In this document: positions 52,059 through 62,553 of the stretch, piece by piece
Layout of the letters: each line of letters starts with the position of its first letter
Numbering within the stretch: the stretch's first letter is position 1
Assembly: GCA_001641225.1 (NCBI GenBank)
Contig: LSMY01000003.1
Span: 1-64,000 of the forward strand
Direction of reading: 5' to 3'
DNA length: 64,000 nucleotides
Source: Mycoplasma sp. Bg2
Lineage (GTDB): Bacteria > Bacillota_I > Bacilli_A > Mycoplasmatales > Hepatoplasmataceae
Translations under genes and position numbers: made by a program
Notes under the pieces: generated by a model
What the model was told of the DNA's origin: nothing
Databases searched by the model: none
What the model saw: only the letters and a program-made list of their open reading frames with translations

Positions 52059-52784
52059 ATGAAAAATTTTACAGTAATTACTGGGGCAAATTCAGGAATA
52101 GGTCGCGCTATTGCTTTAAAAGCAGCAAGTAGTGATTACTCATTATTACTTTTAGACTTAAAAACTAATCAAATTGAAAAGGACTTAAAAAATTATCAAG
52201 AGGTTATTTTCAAAAAAGTTGATGTTACAAATTACATTGAATTTGAAGATGCAATAAAAGTTGGAGAAAAGAAATTTGGCCCAATTAAAAATATGGTTAA
52301 TTGTGCCGGAATTATGAATCTTGAAAGAATTGATTTACAAGATGTTAAAACTATTGTTCGGCAAAATGAAATAAATATTAATGGGGTTATTTTTGGAACA
52401 AAAATTGCCCTTAAATCAATGCTTCAACATAATTTTGGAACAATTTTAAATATTGCATCTATTGCAGGTATAAATATCTATGCAAATCATGCAGATTATG
52501 TTGCTACAAAATTTGCAATTCGTGGTTTTAGTGAAACTGTTCGGGCTGAAGTTGCAGAAAAAGGAATAAGAGTAGCTCTTATTTCACCTGGAATAGTTAA
52601 AACTAATTTATTAGATGGAACAACAAATTTAGCAATTAAAAAAGATTATGAAGATGATCGCGATAAACATGATAGTTTTATTGAAGCAAAAGATATTGCA
52701 AATACAGCTTTCTTTATTCTTGAACAACCACAAAAAGTGACAATTAGAGAAATAGTAATTTGTCCAACCACCCAAACAAATTAA
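52059..52784 (+). CDS. short-chain dehydrogenase/reductase (SDR)
   Basis: 241 aa classical SDR. Cofactor motif TGANSGIG (residues 8-15), 'DVT' after strand 3, NCAG near 86-89, and the catalytic set S...Y-x-x-x-K in 'NIASIAGINIYANHADYVATKFAIRG'. 'SPGIVKTNL' follows the active site. NADP/NAD oxidoreductase with unknown substrate; it has no FabG-like context. A strong AAAGGGG lies 10 nt before the ATG, so this gene has conventional initiation. The spacing to gpsA is 107 bp, and it ends with its own terminator facing dnaA. Confidence 0.88.
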   Translation: MKNFTVITGANSGIGRAIALKAASSDYSLLLLDLKTNQIEKDLKNYQEVIFKKVDVTNYIEFEDAIKVGEKKFGPIKNMVNCAGIMNLERIDLQDVKTIVRQNEININGVIFGTKIALKSMLQHNFGTILNIASIAGINIYANHADYVATKFAIRGFSETVRAEVAEKGIRVALISPGIVKTNLLDGTTNLAIKKDYEDDRDKHDSFIEAKDIANTAFFILEQPQKVTIREIVICPTTQTN

Positions 52785-52798
52785 CTTTAAATATAAAC

Positions 52799-52847
52799 AA
52801 AATAAATTGTTGATTAAATTTTTAAATTAATCTAGTTTATTTTTTTA
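52799..52847 (+). terminator. terminator after the SDR gene
   Basis: Long A/T stem: AAATAAA...TTGATTAA pairs with TTAATC...TTTATTT around ATTTTTAAA, followed by T's. Confidence 0.65.
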
Positions 52848-53014
52848 ATTATTAATAGTTATTTTTTCAAACTATAGAGGGACTTTTTGAGGACTATAAA
52901 GGAATTTTTAATTCACTTTTAGCCAAAGATATGGAAAGTGCATAGAAACATGAGCATAAAATGTCTCTTTTTCTATTAATAATTTTTCCTTTTAAATTAT
53001 TTTTTATTTAATAT

Positions 53015-54391
53015 TTAATTATTTACAATGATTTTTCTTAGTTCAAATAAAGCAATGTTAAGATCATTATTTTTGTTACGTTCATTATCAATTTTTTTGA
53101 TTGAATTCATAATTGTAGTGTGATCTTTTCCAAAAAGTCTTCCAATGGAAATTAAATTCATGTCAAGCATAGTTCGACAAAAATAGATGGCGATATGTCT
53201 TGCTTGCATGACATCAGCTTTTCTTGCTTTAGACATAATTGCTGCTTCAGGAATTCCATAATATTTTCCAACTGATTGGATAATTCTTTTTGTTGTAACG
53301 TTGTGTCTTTTATTGTACATTCCTTTAAAAATTTCTGTTAAATTTTCTAAGGTTACAGTATCAATATCATCATTAGTAATAGTTCAAAGAATAATTCGGT
53401 TTAATGCCCCTTCAAGTTCTCTTACAGAACTTCCAAAATTAACTGCAATAAATTCTAAAGCAGAATCTTCGAAGTTGTTTATATTAAAATCTTCCCTTTG
53501 GTTAATTTTCATGCGCAGTATTTTTTTAGCAGTATCAATATCTGGAGGTAGGACTGAAAGTAATAGCCCTGATTTAAAACGAGTAATAAATCGAGCTTCA
53601 AAATCTTTTAGTTCTTCTGGGTATTGATCTGAAGTAATTACAATTTGTTTTCCTTCTTCAATAAAGTAAGAAAAAATACCAAAAAAGATTTCCTTTACTT
53701 TGGGCATTGTTTGAATAAATTGAATATCATCTATAAGTAACATATCATAATGGATATATTCTTCTTTAATATTTTCAATTTGTTCTCCTGCTTGATGGCT
53801 AACGGCTGCTTTGGTAACTAGAGATCCAAAATCTTTTGATTCAATATATCTAATTGAATAATTAGGATTTCTAGTTTTGGCAAAATTTCCGATTCCATGT
53901 AAAAGGTGAGTTTTTCCAAGCCCACTTCCACCATAGATAAAAAATGGGTTTCAATTTTTTCCCGGTTTAATAGCAACAGACATAGCAGCTGTATAAAGCA
54001 TTTTATTAGATTGTGAAGGAACAAAATTTTCCAGTGTATATTTTGGGTTTAATGAATCAGATTGTGTTTTAAAAGTAAAAAACTCTTCTGTTGATTCATT
54101 TTTTCCTCATTTTTTTCAATCATCATTAGTAAAAAATGTAACATCATAATCTGAAGAAGTAATTTGATTTATGCCATTTTTAATTTGGTTAATAAATTCA
54201 GATTCAATTATGTTTTTGGCAAATTCACTTTCAGTAACTACCATAAGTGATTTTTTATCATCACTTATTTCTTTTAGCTTTGAATTTCCAATTATTTGTT
54301 CAAAAGAAAAAATTTGATCTTCTTTAATAAGATTGTCGACAGTGTATTTAATTATGTTGTTTCAAATATCATTTAATTTAACTGTTTCCAT
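53015..54391 (-). CDS. dnaA: chromosomal replication initiator DnaA
   Basis: 458 aa. Domain I is at 1-80. The AAA+ domain has Walker A 'GGSGLGKTHLLHGIG' (about 152-166) and Walker B 'YDMLLIDDIQFI' (about 215-226). Domain IV contains the DNA-binding signature 'LFGKDHTTIMNSIKKI' near the C-terminus. Several TGA (Trp) occur. TATAAT on the minus strand (54409-54404) is 12 nt before the ATG, leaving a leader of about 5-6 nt. Upstream is oriC. Downstream an oppositely oriented SDR gene replaces the usual dnaN. Confidence 0.97.
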
Positions 54392-54769
54392 AATACAATA
54401 ATGATTATATTCTATTTTTATGGCAAAAAATAGTTTTCCACAAAAATATTCAAAGGGGTAATTTAAGCATTTATGTGGATAACTTTTAGGAGTTTTCCAC
54501 AAAAATTATTTAAAGTGAGCTATATTTGGCCATATAATGTGGAAAACTATTTTGTTTCTAATTGTTAACTTGTTTAAAAGTTTATAAAATTATTTTTTCT
54601 CTTCTTTTTCAAAATTCTGCTTGGTTATTTTTTTTCAAAACTCCGCTTTTTATCATAAATAATTATTTTTTTCTATATATAATTAAAATTGACTATATAT
54701 TTCTTATTAAGGTAATATTATTTTCTTATTAAAGCAATAATTATAATCACTAAAATTAAAGGAGGACCA
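54392..54769. other. oriC: dnaA-rpmH intergenic region
   Basis: Four DnaA boxes lie here: TTTTCCACA (54434-54442), the perfect TGTGGATAA (54474-54482), TTTTCCACA (54493-54501) and TGTGGAAAA (54538-54546). A/T-rich sequence suitable for unwinding follows (54580-54720) and contains an 18-nt direct repeat, TTTTTCAAAA-TC-GCTT (54605-54622 and 54631-54648, two mismatches). The dnaA promoter is at the left end, and the rpmH promoter TTGACT (54689-54694), 18 nt, TAATAT (54713-54718) at the right. Confidence 0.88.
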
Positions 54770-54931
54770 ATGGCAACCAAAAGAACATTTCAACCAAATA
54801 AAAGAAAAAGAGCAAAAGCTCATGGATTTAGAGAAAGAATGTCTTCAAAAGATGGAAGAAGAGTCTTAGCAAGAAGAAGAGCGCGGGGAAGAAAAAAATT
54901 AACTGTGTCTTCTGAAAAACACACAAGATAA
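54770..54931 (+). CDS. rpmH: 50S ribosomal protein L34
   Basis: 53 aa, very basic. It starts '[20 protein letters not shown]', contains '[22 protein letters not shown]', the L34 hallmark, and ends with a short extension 'TVSSEKHTR' compared with the usual 44-46 residues. AAAGGAGG lies 5 nt before the ATG, the best Shine-Dalgarno in the window. First gene of the rpmH-rnpA-yidC operon that diverges from dnaA across oriC. Confidence 0.97.
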   Translation: MATKRTFQPNKRKRAKAHGFRERMSSKDGRRVLARRRARGRKKLTVSSEKHTR

Positions 54932-54946
54932 AATAAGAAATAATAT

Positions 54947-55264
54947 ATGAAAAAAATTTACTCATTAGCATCACCTCAACATTTTGATTATGTGTTAAAT
55001 AAAGGACAAAAGATTAGATCAAAATATTTTTTAATTTCTTTTGTTCCTAATAAAAATTTTCAAATCGGAATTTCCATTCCCAAAAAACTAGGTAATGCAG
55101 TGTTTAGAAACAAACAAAAAAGACAAGTTAAAAATATTATTGATAGCTTAAATATTTATCAAAATCATTTTCATCTTGTTGTGATTGTTAAAAAACCATT
55201 TACTGAGTTAGATTTTTTGAAAAAAACCAAAATATTAAAACAAGAGATAGATAAGATAATTTAA
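54947..55264 (+). CDS. rnpA: ribonuclease P protein component
   Basis: 105 aa. The protein subunit of RNase P, which trims tRNA 5' ends. The signature is 'ISIPKKLGNAVFRNKQKRQVKNII', equivalent to the family 'VSKKVGNAVVRNRVKR-x-R' block, and 'FHLVVIVKKPFTELDF' follows. It sits 15 bp after rpmH, and its TAA overlaps the yidC ATG by one base (TAATG), so translation is coupled. Confidence 0.95.
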   Translation: MKKIYSLASPQHFDYVLNKGQKIRSKYFLISFVPNKNFQIGISIPKKLGNAVFRNKQKRQVKNIIDSLNIYQNHFHLVVIVKKPFTELDFLKKTKILKQEIDKII

Positions 55265-58200
55265 TGACAAAAAAACCAAGCAGCAACAATAGTAATCATT
55301 CATTTTACAAGGAAGCAAAAAAATCATTCTACGGGAGTGAAGGTTTTTCTAAAGAAAAAACCTGAAAACTAACCAAAAAGGGAACTAAATGATCTGTTTA
55401 TGGACTTTTAACTATTACTACACTTTGAGGGTGTGTTAATGAATTCATTATTAAAACTGGAGATCAAATTGGAACTGGAGTTGAATTTTATTCTAGTTCT
55501 AGTGAAGTAGCGCCTAATATGTTTGCTTCAGAAACTAAAATGGTTTGAGAAGCAACTGGAAAAGAAAATGATGCAGTTGATAATGAAAATTTAGAGAGTT
55601 GAGAAGGAACTGAACTAAAACCCTGGGACATGGTAACTCTTAATCCTCATTTTAAAGATGGTGAGTATTATGCAGAAAATCCTGAAAATATAGAGCAAAT
55701 TGATGATTTAATTGTTCCAATTCAAGATGCCGGAAAAACTAATACTGGTCAAATGACTATAAGTAAATATGGAATGTTTAATATTGAACAGTTAACTGAT
55801 ACTCTAATAGAAGTTGATGGAACAGATTCATTATTTGTTTCTACAACATTCCCAAGTTATTTAAAAACAGATGCATCTGATGAAGGAGCAGAAATTGAAA
55901 TAGCTGCAATTAGCGATTGAAAAAGCTTTTATGTTGATAGACTAAAAGAAGATTCTCTTCAAGATCCTTCTGGAAATATACTTAGTGATGAAATTACTGG
56001 CGATGGTACCAAAGATCCTACTTTTGAGAGTGAAGATACTAACAAATATTTCTCTATTACTAGTAAAACAGTTAAAAATGATGAGGGCGAAGTAATAGAA
56101 GGCGAATATGAATCAGTAATTACTCCTCGTGGTTTATCAGGAACCAGTGTAACTAGTTGATATGCAATGCCAACTGAAATAACTCCAGAAACTAAAGATG
56201 GTCCTAAAAATGGTAAGTGACAAATTGCGGCTGATAGTGCAGTTCCCTATGAAGGAATGATTGAACCAGTAATTACTAAAGCTACTGATACAGAGCCTGA
56301 AAAAATAGAAGTAATTCCTGAAGAAAATATTAATGCTTTTGCTACTAATACTGCAATAAGTATTGCAAATGAAATTGCTTTTTATAGCGGAGAAGAGGCT
56401 TCAATTGAGACTACAATTGGTGACCTGTTAGGTATAACTGGCGATGAAGCACCTAAATTGCAAATTCAAGAAATTGAAAAAACTTCTGGAATAATAAAAG
56501 TTCAAAAAAGTTATGGTGAATTTTATAAACTTGTAAAAGATTCTTCTAATGTAGATTTTAATAAAAACACTAGTATTAGTGATATTGCTATTTATAGTAC
56601 TTGAGGTTATATGAACCAATTTGTTGATATTAAAAACAATGATGGTTCAACTACTAAACCAATTGGAGACGGACAATATTTTGCAACAACAAGTATAGAT
56701 GATATTGCTATTACCACTGATAATGCTGGTTATAATGCAGATTATAATAATATATTAACTTCAGAAGGGAATGAAGTTAGTAATGGACAAGCTTATTATG
56801 TAAGTACAGTAAGTCCAAAACAACCAACAATTCCTACTTATGATGCTCTTTATACAATGAAAGCATTACGTCCTACTAATTGGGATATAGATAAAAAAGC
56901 TTTAAGATCAAATAAAGATTTAAACAAAACTTATGTTGATCCACTTGCCCAATGTGCAGGTTGAGGACTACTTGATAGTAATGGAAATTTACAAGTAGTT
57001 GCAGCTGATGATACTGTTTTTGATTACTATATTATTCAACAAGTTTATGATGATGCTAACAGTAGTTTTTATAATAAAAATGGGGACTATATTTATGACG
57101 GTGCATATGGTGAATTAGATGAAGATGGTTACTATAATGCTCTAGAACCACTTTTTGCATCACAAAGAACAGAGGATTGAACCAATGTTGGTGGTCCTCC
57201 TGATTCTTCAGAATCTGATGATAAAGAAGTAGCAGATCGAAACTTTGATGAAATGATGAACGAAACTTATACAGCAGATATCTTTACTTCTTATCAAGAA
57301 GTAACAAGTATGAGAACAATTTACTTGGTTCCTAACGAAGCTGAAGCAACTGAAATAACTGAAATTCATGAAACTTTATATCAAGTTGCTTATGCAACAC
57401 CAATTGCAGGAATGGATTCTAATACTAAAGTTGGCCCTACAACTCAAGATTATAAAGATTCTCCAGATGAAGTTATAAGGGGAACTACAACACCTCTTGC
57501 TTGATCAAATAATTCAATTCATAAAACTACACTTGATAGTTCTTTATATAACTCTGGTAGTAGAGGAATTGATGAAGGAAATACTGCTCGGGGAATCTTT
57601 GCTGGTTGAAGTGATTGAGGATGAGCTTGAAATGTTAAGTTTGGCCCATTATATGGGTTGTTCCTCTTCCCAATTTCACAAGTTGCTCTTTTTGTGCAAC
57701 ATGTAATCTTTCCATTTAGAATCTTTGGAGCATGAGGAGTGCTTTTAGGAGTGTTCTTTATTGTTTTCTTCCTTCGTGGTGTGGGATCATTAATGTCTCT
57801 TAAATCAACTTCTAATCAACAAAAAATGCAGGAAGTACAAGCTGAAGTTGCAAGAATTAACGCCAAATATGAAAAATATGGTGATAATAAACAGATGAAA
57901 CAACGGAAACAGCAAGAAGTTATGGCCCTTTATCGGAAAAAGGAAATAAATCCCCTTGGCTCGTTTGGAACCATTTTCATTACGATGCCAATCTTTATTT
58001 CGATGTGGATCTTAATTTCTGCAGTTCCAGTTTATAAAATTGCTGCTATTGGAAAATTCTCATTTTCAGTCTCAGCGCTTTCAGGAATCTTTAGTTCGCT
58101 ATTTATTCTTTATATAATGGTAGGAATATCTGTCGGAATGATGCAAGGAATTTCTGCAAAATTACCTGGTTGACTTTCTCAAAAAAGAAAAGGTGTAAAA

Positions 58201-58407
58201 CAAGTAACTGAAGCAGAAAAAAAAGCACAGAAAAAACAAAATAAAACTCAAAATATTATGGTTGGTGTTTTCATTGTAATTGGACTTACTGTTCCTGTAT
58301 TACTTGCCTTTTATTGAATATCATCTGCAGTCTTTACAATTACTTTAGAACTTGGACGGCATTGATATCAAGTTGCCAAAGGTAAACGAGTTAAAGTAGA
58401 AAAATAG
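55264..58407 (+). CDS. yidC: membrane insertase YidC with giant extracellular domain
   Basis: 1047 aa, about three times the length of YidC in many relatives. TM1 is about residues 45-65 ('SVYGLLTITTLWGCVNEFII'). Then comes an enormous hydrophilic region (about 68-788), S/T/D/E/N-rich with scattered Trp and no evident repeats. The 60KD_IMP core (790-1047) is normal: 'FGPLYGLFLFPISQVALF', the groove Arg in 'FFLRGVGSLMSLKS', 'KMQEVQAEVARINAKY', then 'PLGSFGTIFITMPIFISMWILIS' and two further helices, and a basic tail. The insert is on the outer face, in the position of the E. coli P1 domain. It is encoded without a break after rnpA. Confidence 0.92.
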
Positions 58408-58430
58408 AATATACTTATAATTAAAAAATT

Positions 58431-58460
58431 AATCCTTAATTTAATTAAGGATTTTTTTAT
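58431..58460 (+). terminator. terminator of the rpmH-rnpA-yidC operon
   Basis: AATCCTTAAT-TTA-ATTAAGGATT stem with seven T's. Confidence 0.85.
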
Positions 58461-58483
58461 TAAAAATTTATAATTAAAATACT

Positions 58484-58795
58484 ATGGCAAGCACAAGTAT
58501 TTGAATTATTGTTGCTGTATTTGTTTTAACAATCCTTTTGCTTGTTCTTTTTTTCATATGGTATATTATTAATACAAAAAAATATGGTGGGGGATTTTTC
58601 TTTGGGTTAAGTGTTTTAAAAGAATTTAATGAAGATAATAAAATAGAAAAGCAAAAAAGAAAAGATTTAAAATTAACTAAAAGAAATAAAAAGATTTTAA
58701 TTAATAAAGAAAAATTACTTCAAGAAGAACTTAAAGAAATTCAAGAAATTATTAATAATGATGATAGTAATTTAGATTCTACTATTAATAAATAA
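58484..58795 (+). CDS. small single-span membrane protein, 103 aa
   Basis: Not recognised. The N-terminal 27 residues are one hydrophobic helix ('IWIIVAVFVLTILLLVLFFIW', with TGA as Trp), followed by 'GGGFFFG' and a strongly charged K/E helix (about 45-90) likely to form a coiled coil in the cytosol. TATAAT (58469-58474) is 9 nt before the ATG and no ribosome site is visible, so it is probably leaderless. It lies alone between the yidC terminator and a convergent small gene. Confidence 0.65.
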
Positions 58796-58804
58796 TTTTG
58801 GTAT

Positions 58805-59083
58805 CTATTTAGAATTAAATGGATTTCAAGGTAATTCGATAGTAAAAGAAAAAAGGATCACTGCTATTCCACAAATTACAAAAATGAGTCCCATAAGAAT
58901 AGTAACTACTAAAACATTTTGATAGCCTAATTTTTTTAAATTAAACATACCAAGGCCTTTTACTTTTGCATCAAATTCCTTATCACGGCTTTTATTTGCA
59001 AAAAATCATCAGCAAAGCGAAAGACCTAAGATAATAAAACCTAAACCAATTAATGTTCCGATAATAATTCCAGCAGTTCCCAT
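58805..59083 (-). CDS. small two-span membrane protein, 92 aa
   Basis: Not recognised and broken in code 11 by TGA codons. It starts 'MGTAGIIIGTLIGLGFIILGLSLC', giving TM1 (about 4-27). A basic cytosolic loop 'NKSRDKEFDAKVKGLGMFNLKKLGY' follows, then TM2 (about 57-82, 'VLVVTILMGLIFVICGIAVI') and a short tail. It is tail-to-tail with the 103-aa membrane protein, stop codons 9 bp apart, with no hairpin between. A weak AAAG lies upstream of the ATG. Confidence 0.6.
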
Positions 59084-59389
59084 AACTTTTCTATTCTTTA
59101 ATATTTATAACTTAAAATTCAATTTATTTTTCTTTTGTTTTAAATTTGAATATATAACTAAATTTTAAACAAAATTAGTTATAATCATGTCATTTTTTTC
59201 GGTTTTATTATACTTATATACAAATTCTTTAAATATTTTGTAATTATCTATAAAAGAAAAATAATTATAGTGTTCTTAATAGTTTTTTGTTTTTTAACAA
59301 ACTATTTTTAAGAATTGTATATAGAAAAATAAAATTTTCTTAATATAGATTTTAAAAAGAAAAAATAAAAAAGAAAGGAAAAACGAATA
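59084..59389. promoter_or_regulatory. regulatory region upstream of the GlcNAc PTS gene
   Basis: 306 bp with no gene. It has two strong inverted repeats. IR1 (59153-59183) is TATAACTAA-ATTTT paired with AAAAT-TAGTTATA around AAAC; its right end overlaps a TATAAT (59180-59185), as an operator might. IR2 (59273-59314) is TTCTTAATAGTTTTTTGTT / AACAAACTATTTTTAAGAA around TTTT, with no T tract after it, so it is not a plain terminator. A PTS-responsive operator or antiterminator-type control is possible but not shown. Confidence 0.4.
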
Positions 59390-61699
59390 GTGAATACTAA
59401 TTCAATAATTACTAAAGTTACTGATAAAGGTATGTGAAAATCATATGGTAATAGATTATTTAACTGACTTCAAAAGTTTGCTAAATCACTAATCATTCCA
59501 ATTTGTATTCTTCCATTTGCTGCATTAATAAATCGGCTGGGGAACCTTTTAATGGCTCCTAATGCCATTCCTCTTAACTCAGTTGATGGATGAGCATGAA
59601 TGTGATGAATAGGATTTATTATGGCAACACCTGGAGCCGTAATCTTTACTTGATTGCCTTTATTCTTTGCTATAAGTATTGGGTTTGGAATGTCTGATGA
59701 CTATCGTGGAGAAGCTGCATTATCAGCATCTGTAGGATGAGTTGGAATGACTGCCATTAATGGTGATGGAGGTTTACCATTGCTTCTATATTCTGGAGCC
59801 TTAATATATACGCCCGGGGATGTAATGAACATGTTTAGTAATTTAAATATGTCAGACCCATCACAAATTGCTGTTATGTATGCTTGAATGCATGCTTTAG
59901 CTGGAGTTAATGTATTTATTCATGGTTCTCCAATTGGAGAATGAGTTAATAACCCAGCAATAACAAATATTGAAATTACAATTACTGCTGTCCCTGCTGC
60001 ACCTGATGGAAGTTTTACTAATATCATTGAAGGATATGAAGGAACAATAACATGAGAAGGGCCCGGAGCAAATTCAATTAAAATTGAAGAAATGTTGGCT
60101 GCTGTAAGCTTTACTGATAGTGAAGCCAGTGTTTATGCTGAAATTGATGGAGGATTAACTAGACTATTATATTTTCCTGGAGGAATGGATACAATTTTTT
60201 CTGGGACTTCTCCAATTACATTTAATGGAATAGATACTACAATAGAAGCAAGACCAGTTCAATTATATTCTGCAACTGGAGCATACATGTTTGATACAAA
60301 CGTGTTTGGTGGGATTATTGCTGGACTTGTAGTTGCATGATTATATAATAATTATCGTGAAATTGCAATCCCTCAATCTCTTGCCTTCTTTGGAGGAAGA
60401 AGATTTATCCCTATGCTTGCTATGACATCAGTATGGGTAGTAGGATTTATCTTTGCTGTAGTATGACCATGAGGTCAATACGTACTAATTTCAATTGGAC
60501 AATGAGTTGGAGCATCAGAAGGATGACATGCTGACTTTGGATTCCTTGTTTATGGTATCTTTAATAGATTATGTCAACCACTAGGATTGCATCATATTAT
60601 AAATACATTCCTATGATTCCAACTACCAGTTGTTGGGCATAATTTAGAACAATCTAAAGAAGCTACAAGAGTACTTCTTGAAGCTGATCCTACTTTATCT
60701 GCTTATGATTCTACTCATGGGTTAGAATTTAATAATTTATTAGCCTTAGAACCAATTTTTATTATATCTGGTGATATTCCAGCATTCCAAGCTGGAATAA
60801 TTGGGGCTGGAACTTTCCAAGCTGGATATTTCCCACTATTTATAGGGGGATTACCTGGAGCAGCTGCAGCAATGTATTATGCAGCTCCTAAAGATCAACG
60901 GAAAGAAGTTATGACTTATATGGGAGGGGTTGCTTTTGTATCCTTCCTAACAGGAATTGATGAACCACTGGTATTTGCCTTTATCTTTGTTTCACCGGTT
61001 CTTTACTTAATGAACTGTTTCTTTACAGCTGCCTTTGGAACAGTTGTAACTGCAATGGGAATTAAATTAGGATTTGGATTCTCAGCTGGATTAATTGATT
61101 ATACAATTTCATTCTGACTAAGTTGACAAGTAGCAGCATATGCACAAGTTCCATGGCTAGCTAACCCACTATGAATATTCCCAATTGCCTTTGTAATGTT
61201 CTGAGTATATCTAGTAAGTTTCTACATGGTAATTATTAAAATGAATGTACCAACACCAGGTAGAGATTCTGGAGCAGAAAATGAAGAAGCAGCAGCAAGA
61301 ATTGCGTCCTTCCGGGGAGAAGAAGAAACAATCCCCGATGAAGGTGTAGAACCTGTTGTTGTAAAAGCTAAAAAATCTAAAAAAGGTGCAAAACCTTCAA
61401 AAGAAGAAAAATATGATAGTATGGCTCAGGCAGTATTTGATCAAATATACATGCATGATAACCTAATCAACTTTGATAATTGTACTTCAAGATTTAGACT
61501 AATAGTTAAAGACAATCATGAAGCACACATAGATGATAAAGCACTTAAAGCAGCTGGATTCTTCACTATTCTAAGAATGGGAAAAGGATCACTACATTTA
61601 ATTGTTGGGACAGATGTTGAAAATGTTTCAAACAGAGTTCGTGATCTTATTAAAGATTATGAAAGTAGTCATAAATCAAAAATGTTGCCTGCTAAATAA
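59390..61699 (+). CDS. nagE: PTS GlcNAc/glucose-type transporter, EIICB
   Basis: 769 aa, start GTG 59390 preceded by AAGAAAGGAAA. The EIIC domain (about 20-600) has 'SLIIPICILPFAALINRLGN', 'GITEP'-type motif as 'FLTGIDEPLVFAFIF' and many TGA-encoded Trp. A soluble-looking stretch near 185-275 is inserted within the usual EIIC layout. The EIIB domain (about 680-760) carries the phosphocysteine in 'LINFDNCTSRFRLIVKD'. No EIIA domain is fused, so phosphate must come from a separate EIIA(Glc). GlcNAc specificity is inferred from nagB and nagA downstream. Confidence 0.85.
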
Positions 61700-61771
61700 A
61701 TTTAAAAGATGCTTTCTATATAAGACTATATATAATTATTAATAAAACTAACTAGCAAAGGAATTTTAAAC

Positions 61772-62551
61772 ATGAAAAAGAAAATCTATATTTTTAATGG
61801 ATGAGAAGATTCATCAAAATGAATTGCAGATTATTTCATTAATTACGTTAAAAAACATCCGCAAGCCAATCTAGGGTTTGCAACCGGGGTTTCTCCACTT
61901 GGAGTTTATGCCCTAATAAAAAAAGATCACAAGGAAAATCATACAGATTGATCAGGAATCAAAAGCTTTAATCTTGATGAATTTGTTGGGGTGCCACTAA
62001 GTAACAAAGAATCATTCCGTCACCAAATGGATACGAATCTCTTTTGTGGAATTAACCTTAAAAAAGAAAATATCTTTATTCCAGATGGGCTAAGTGCTCA
62101 TCCTTGTGAAGAAGCGAAAGCTTATGAAGCTAAAATTAATAAAGCTGGCGGAATAGATCTGCAATATATTAGTTTAGGAGCTAATGGTCACATGGCTTAT
62201 GATGAACCAGGAACACCATTAGATTCCCTAACTCATGTTACAGAACTAAATCCAAAAACTAGAGATGTGCTTGTTGCACAAGGAAAATTTGCTTCACTAG
62301 ATGAAACTCCAACTCAGGCAATTACTGTTGGAGTCCAAACAATCATGAATTTTAAACAAATGTTTATGATTGCTATTGGAGAAAATAAACGTGTTCCTGC
62401 AAAATGAATGCTTGAAGGCCCAGTTTGCACTGAAGTTCCTTCTTCTAAACTGCAAGAACATCCAAATACAGTTTATATCCTTGACAGCGCTGCGGCAGCA
62501 GACCTTGACTTAAGTAAATTTGATGTTACTGATTTTAGAGGATCAAAATAA
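61772..62551 (+). CDS. nagB: glucosamine-6-phosphate deaminase
   Basis: 259 aa. It converts GlcN-6-P to fructose-6-P and ammonia. Motifs: 'LGFATGVSPLGVYALI' (phosphate loop, usually ATGSTP), 'FNLDEFVG' with the catalytic Asp, 'LQYISLGANGHMAYDEPGTPLDSLTHVTEL' containing the G-x-x-GH-x-x-x-NEP-type block with a Y-D-E-P variant, and 'QAITVGVQTIMNFKQMFMIAIGENK'. Ribosome site AAAGGA is 9 nt before the ATG. It lies 72 bp after the PTS gene and 2 bp before nagA. Confidence 0.93.
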
Positions 62552-62553
62552 AA

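Noticed and set aside
52848..53014. A DnaA-box cluster downstream of dnaA, as in many bipartite origins
   Set aside because: No TTATCCACA-like sequence with one mismatch or fewer is seen there; the boxes are upstream of dnaA and upstream of dnaN.
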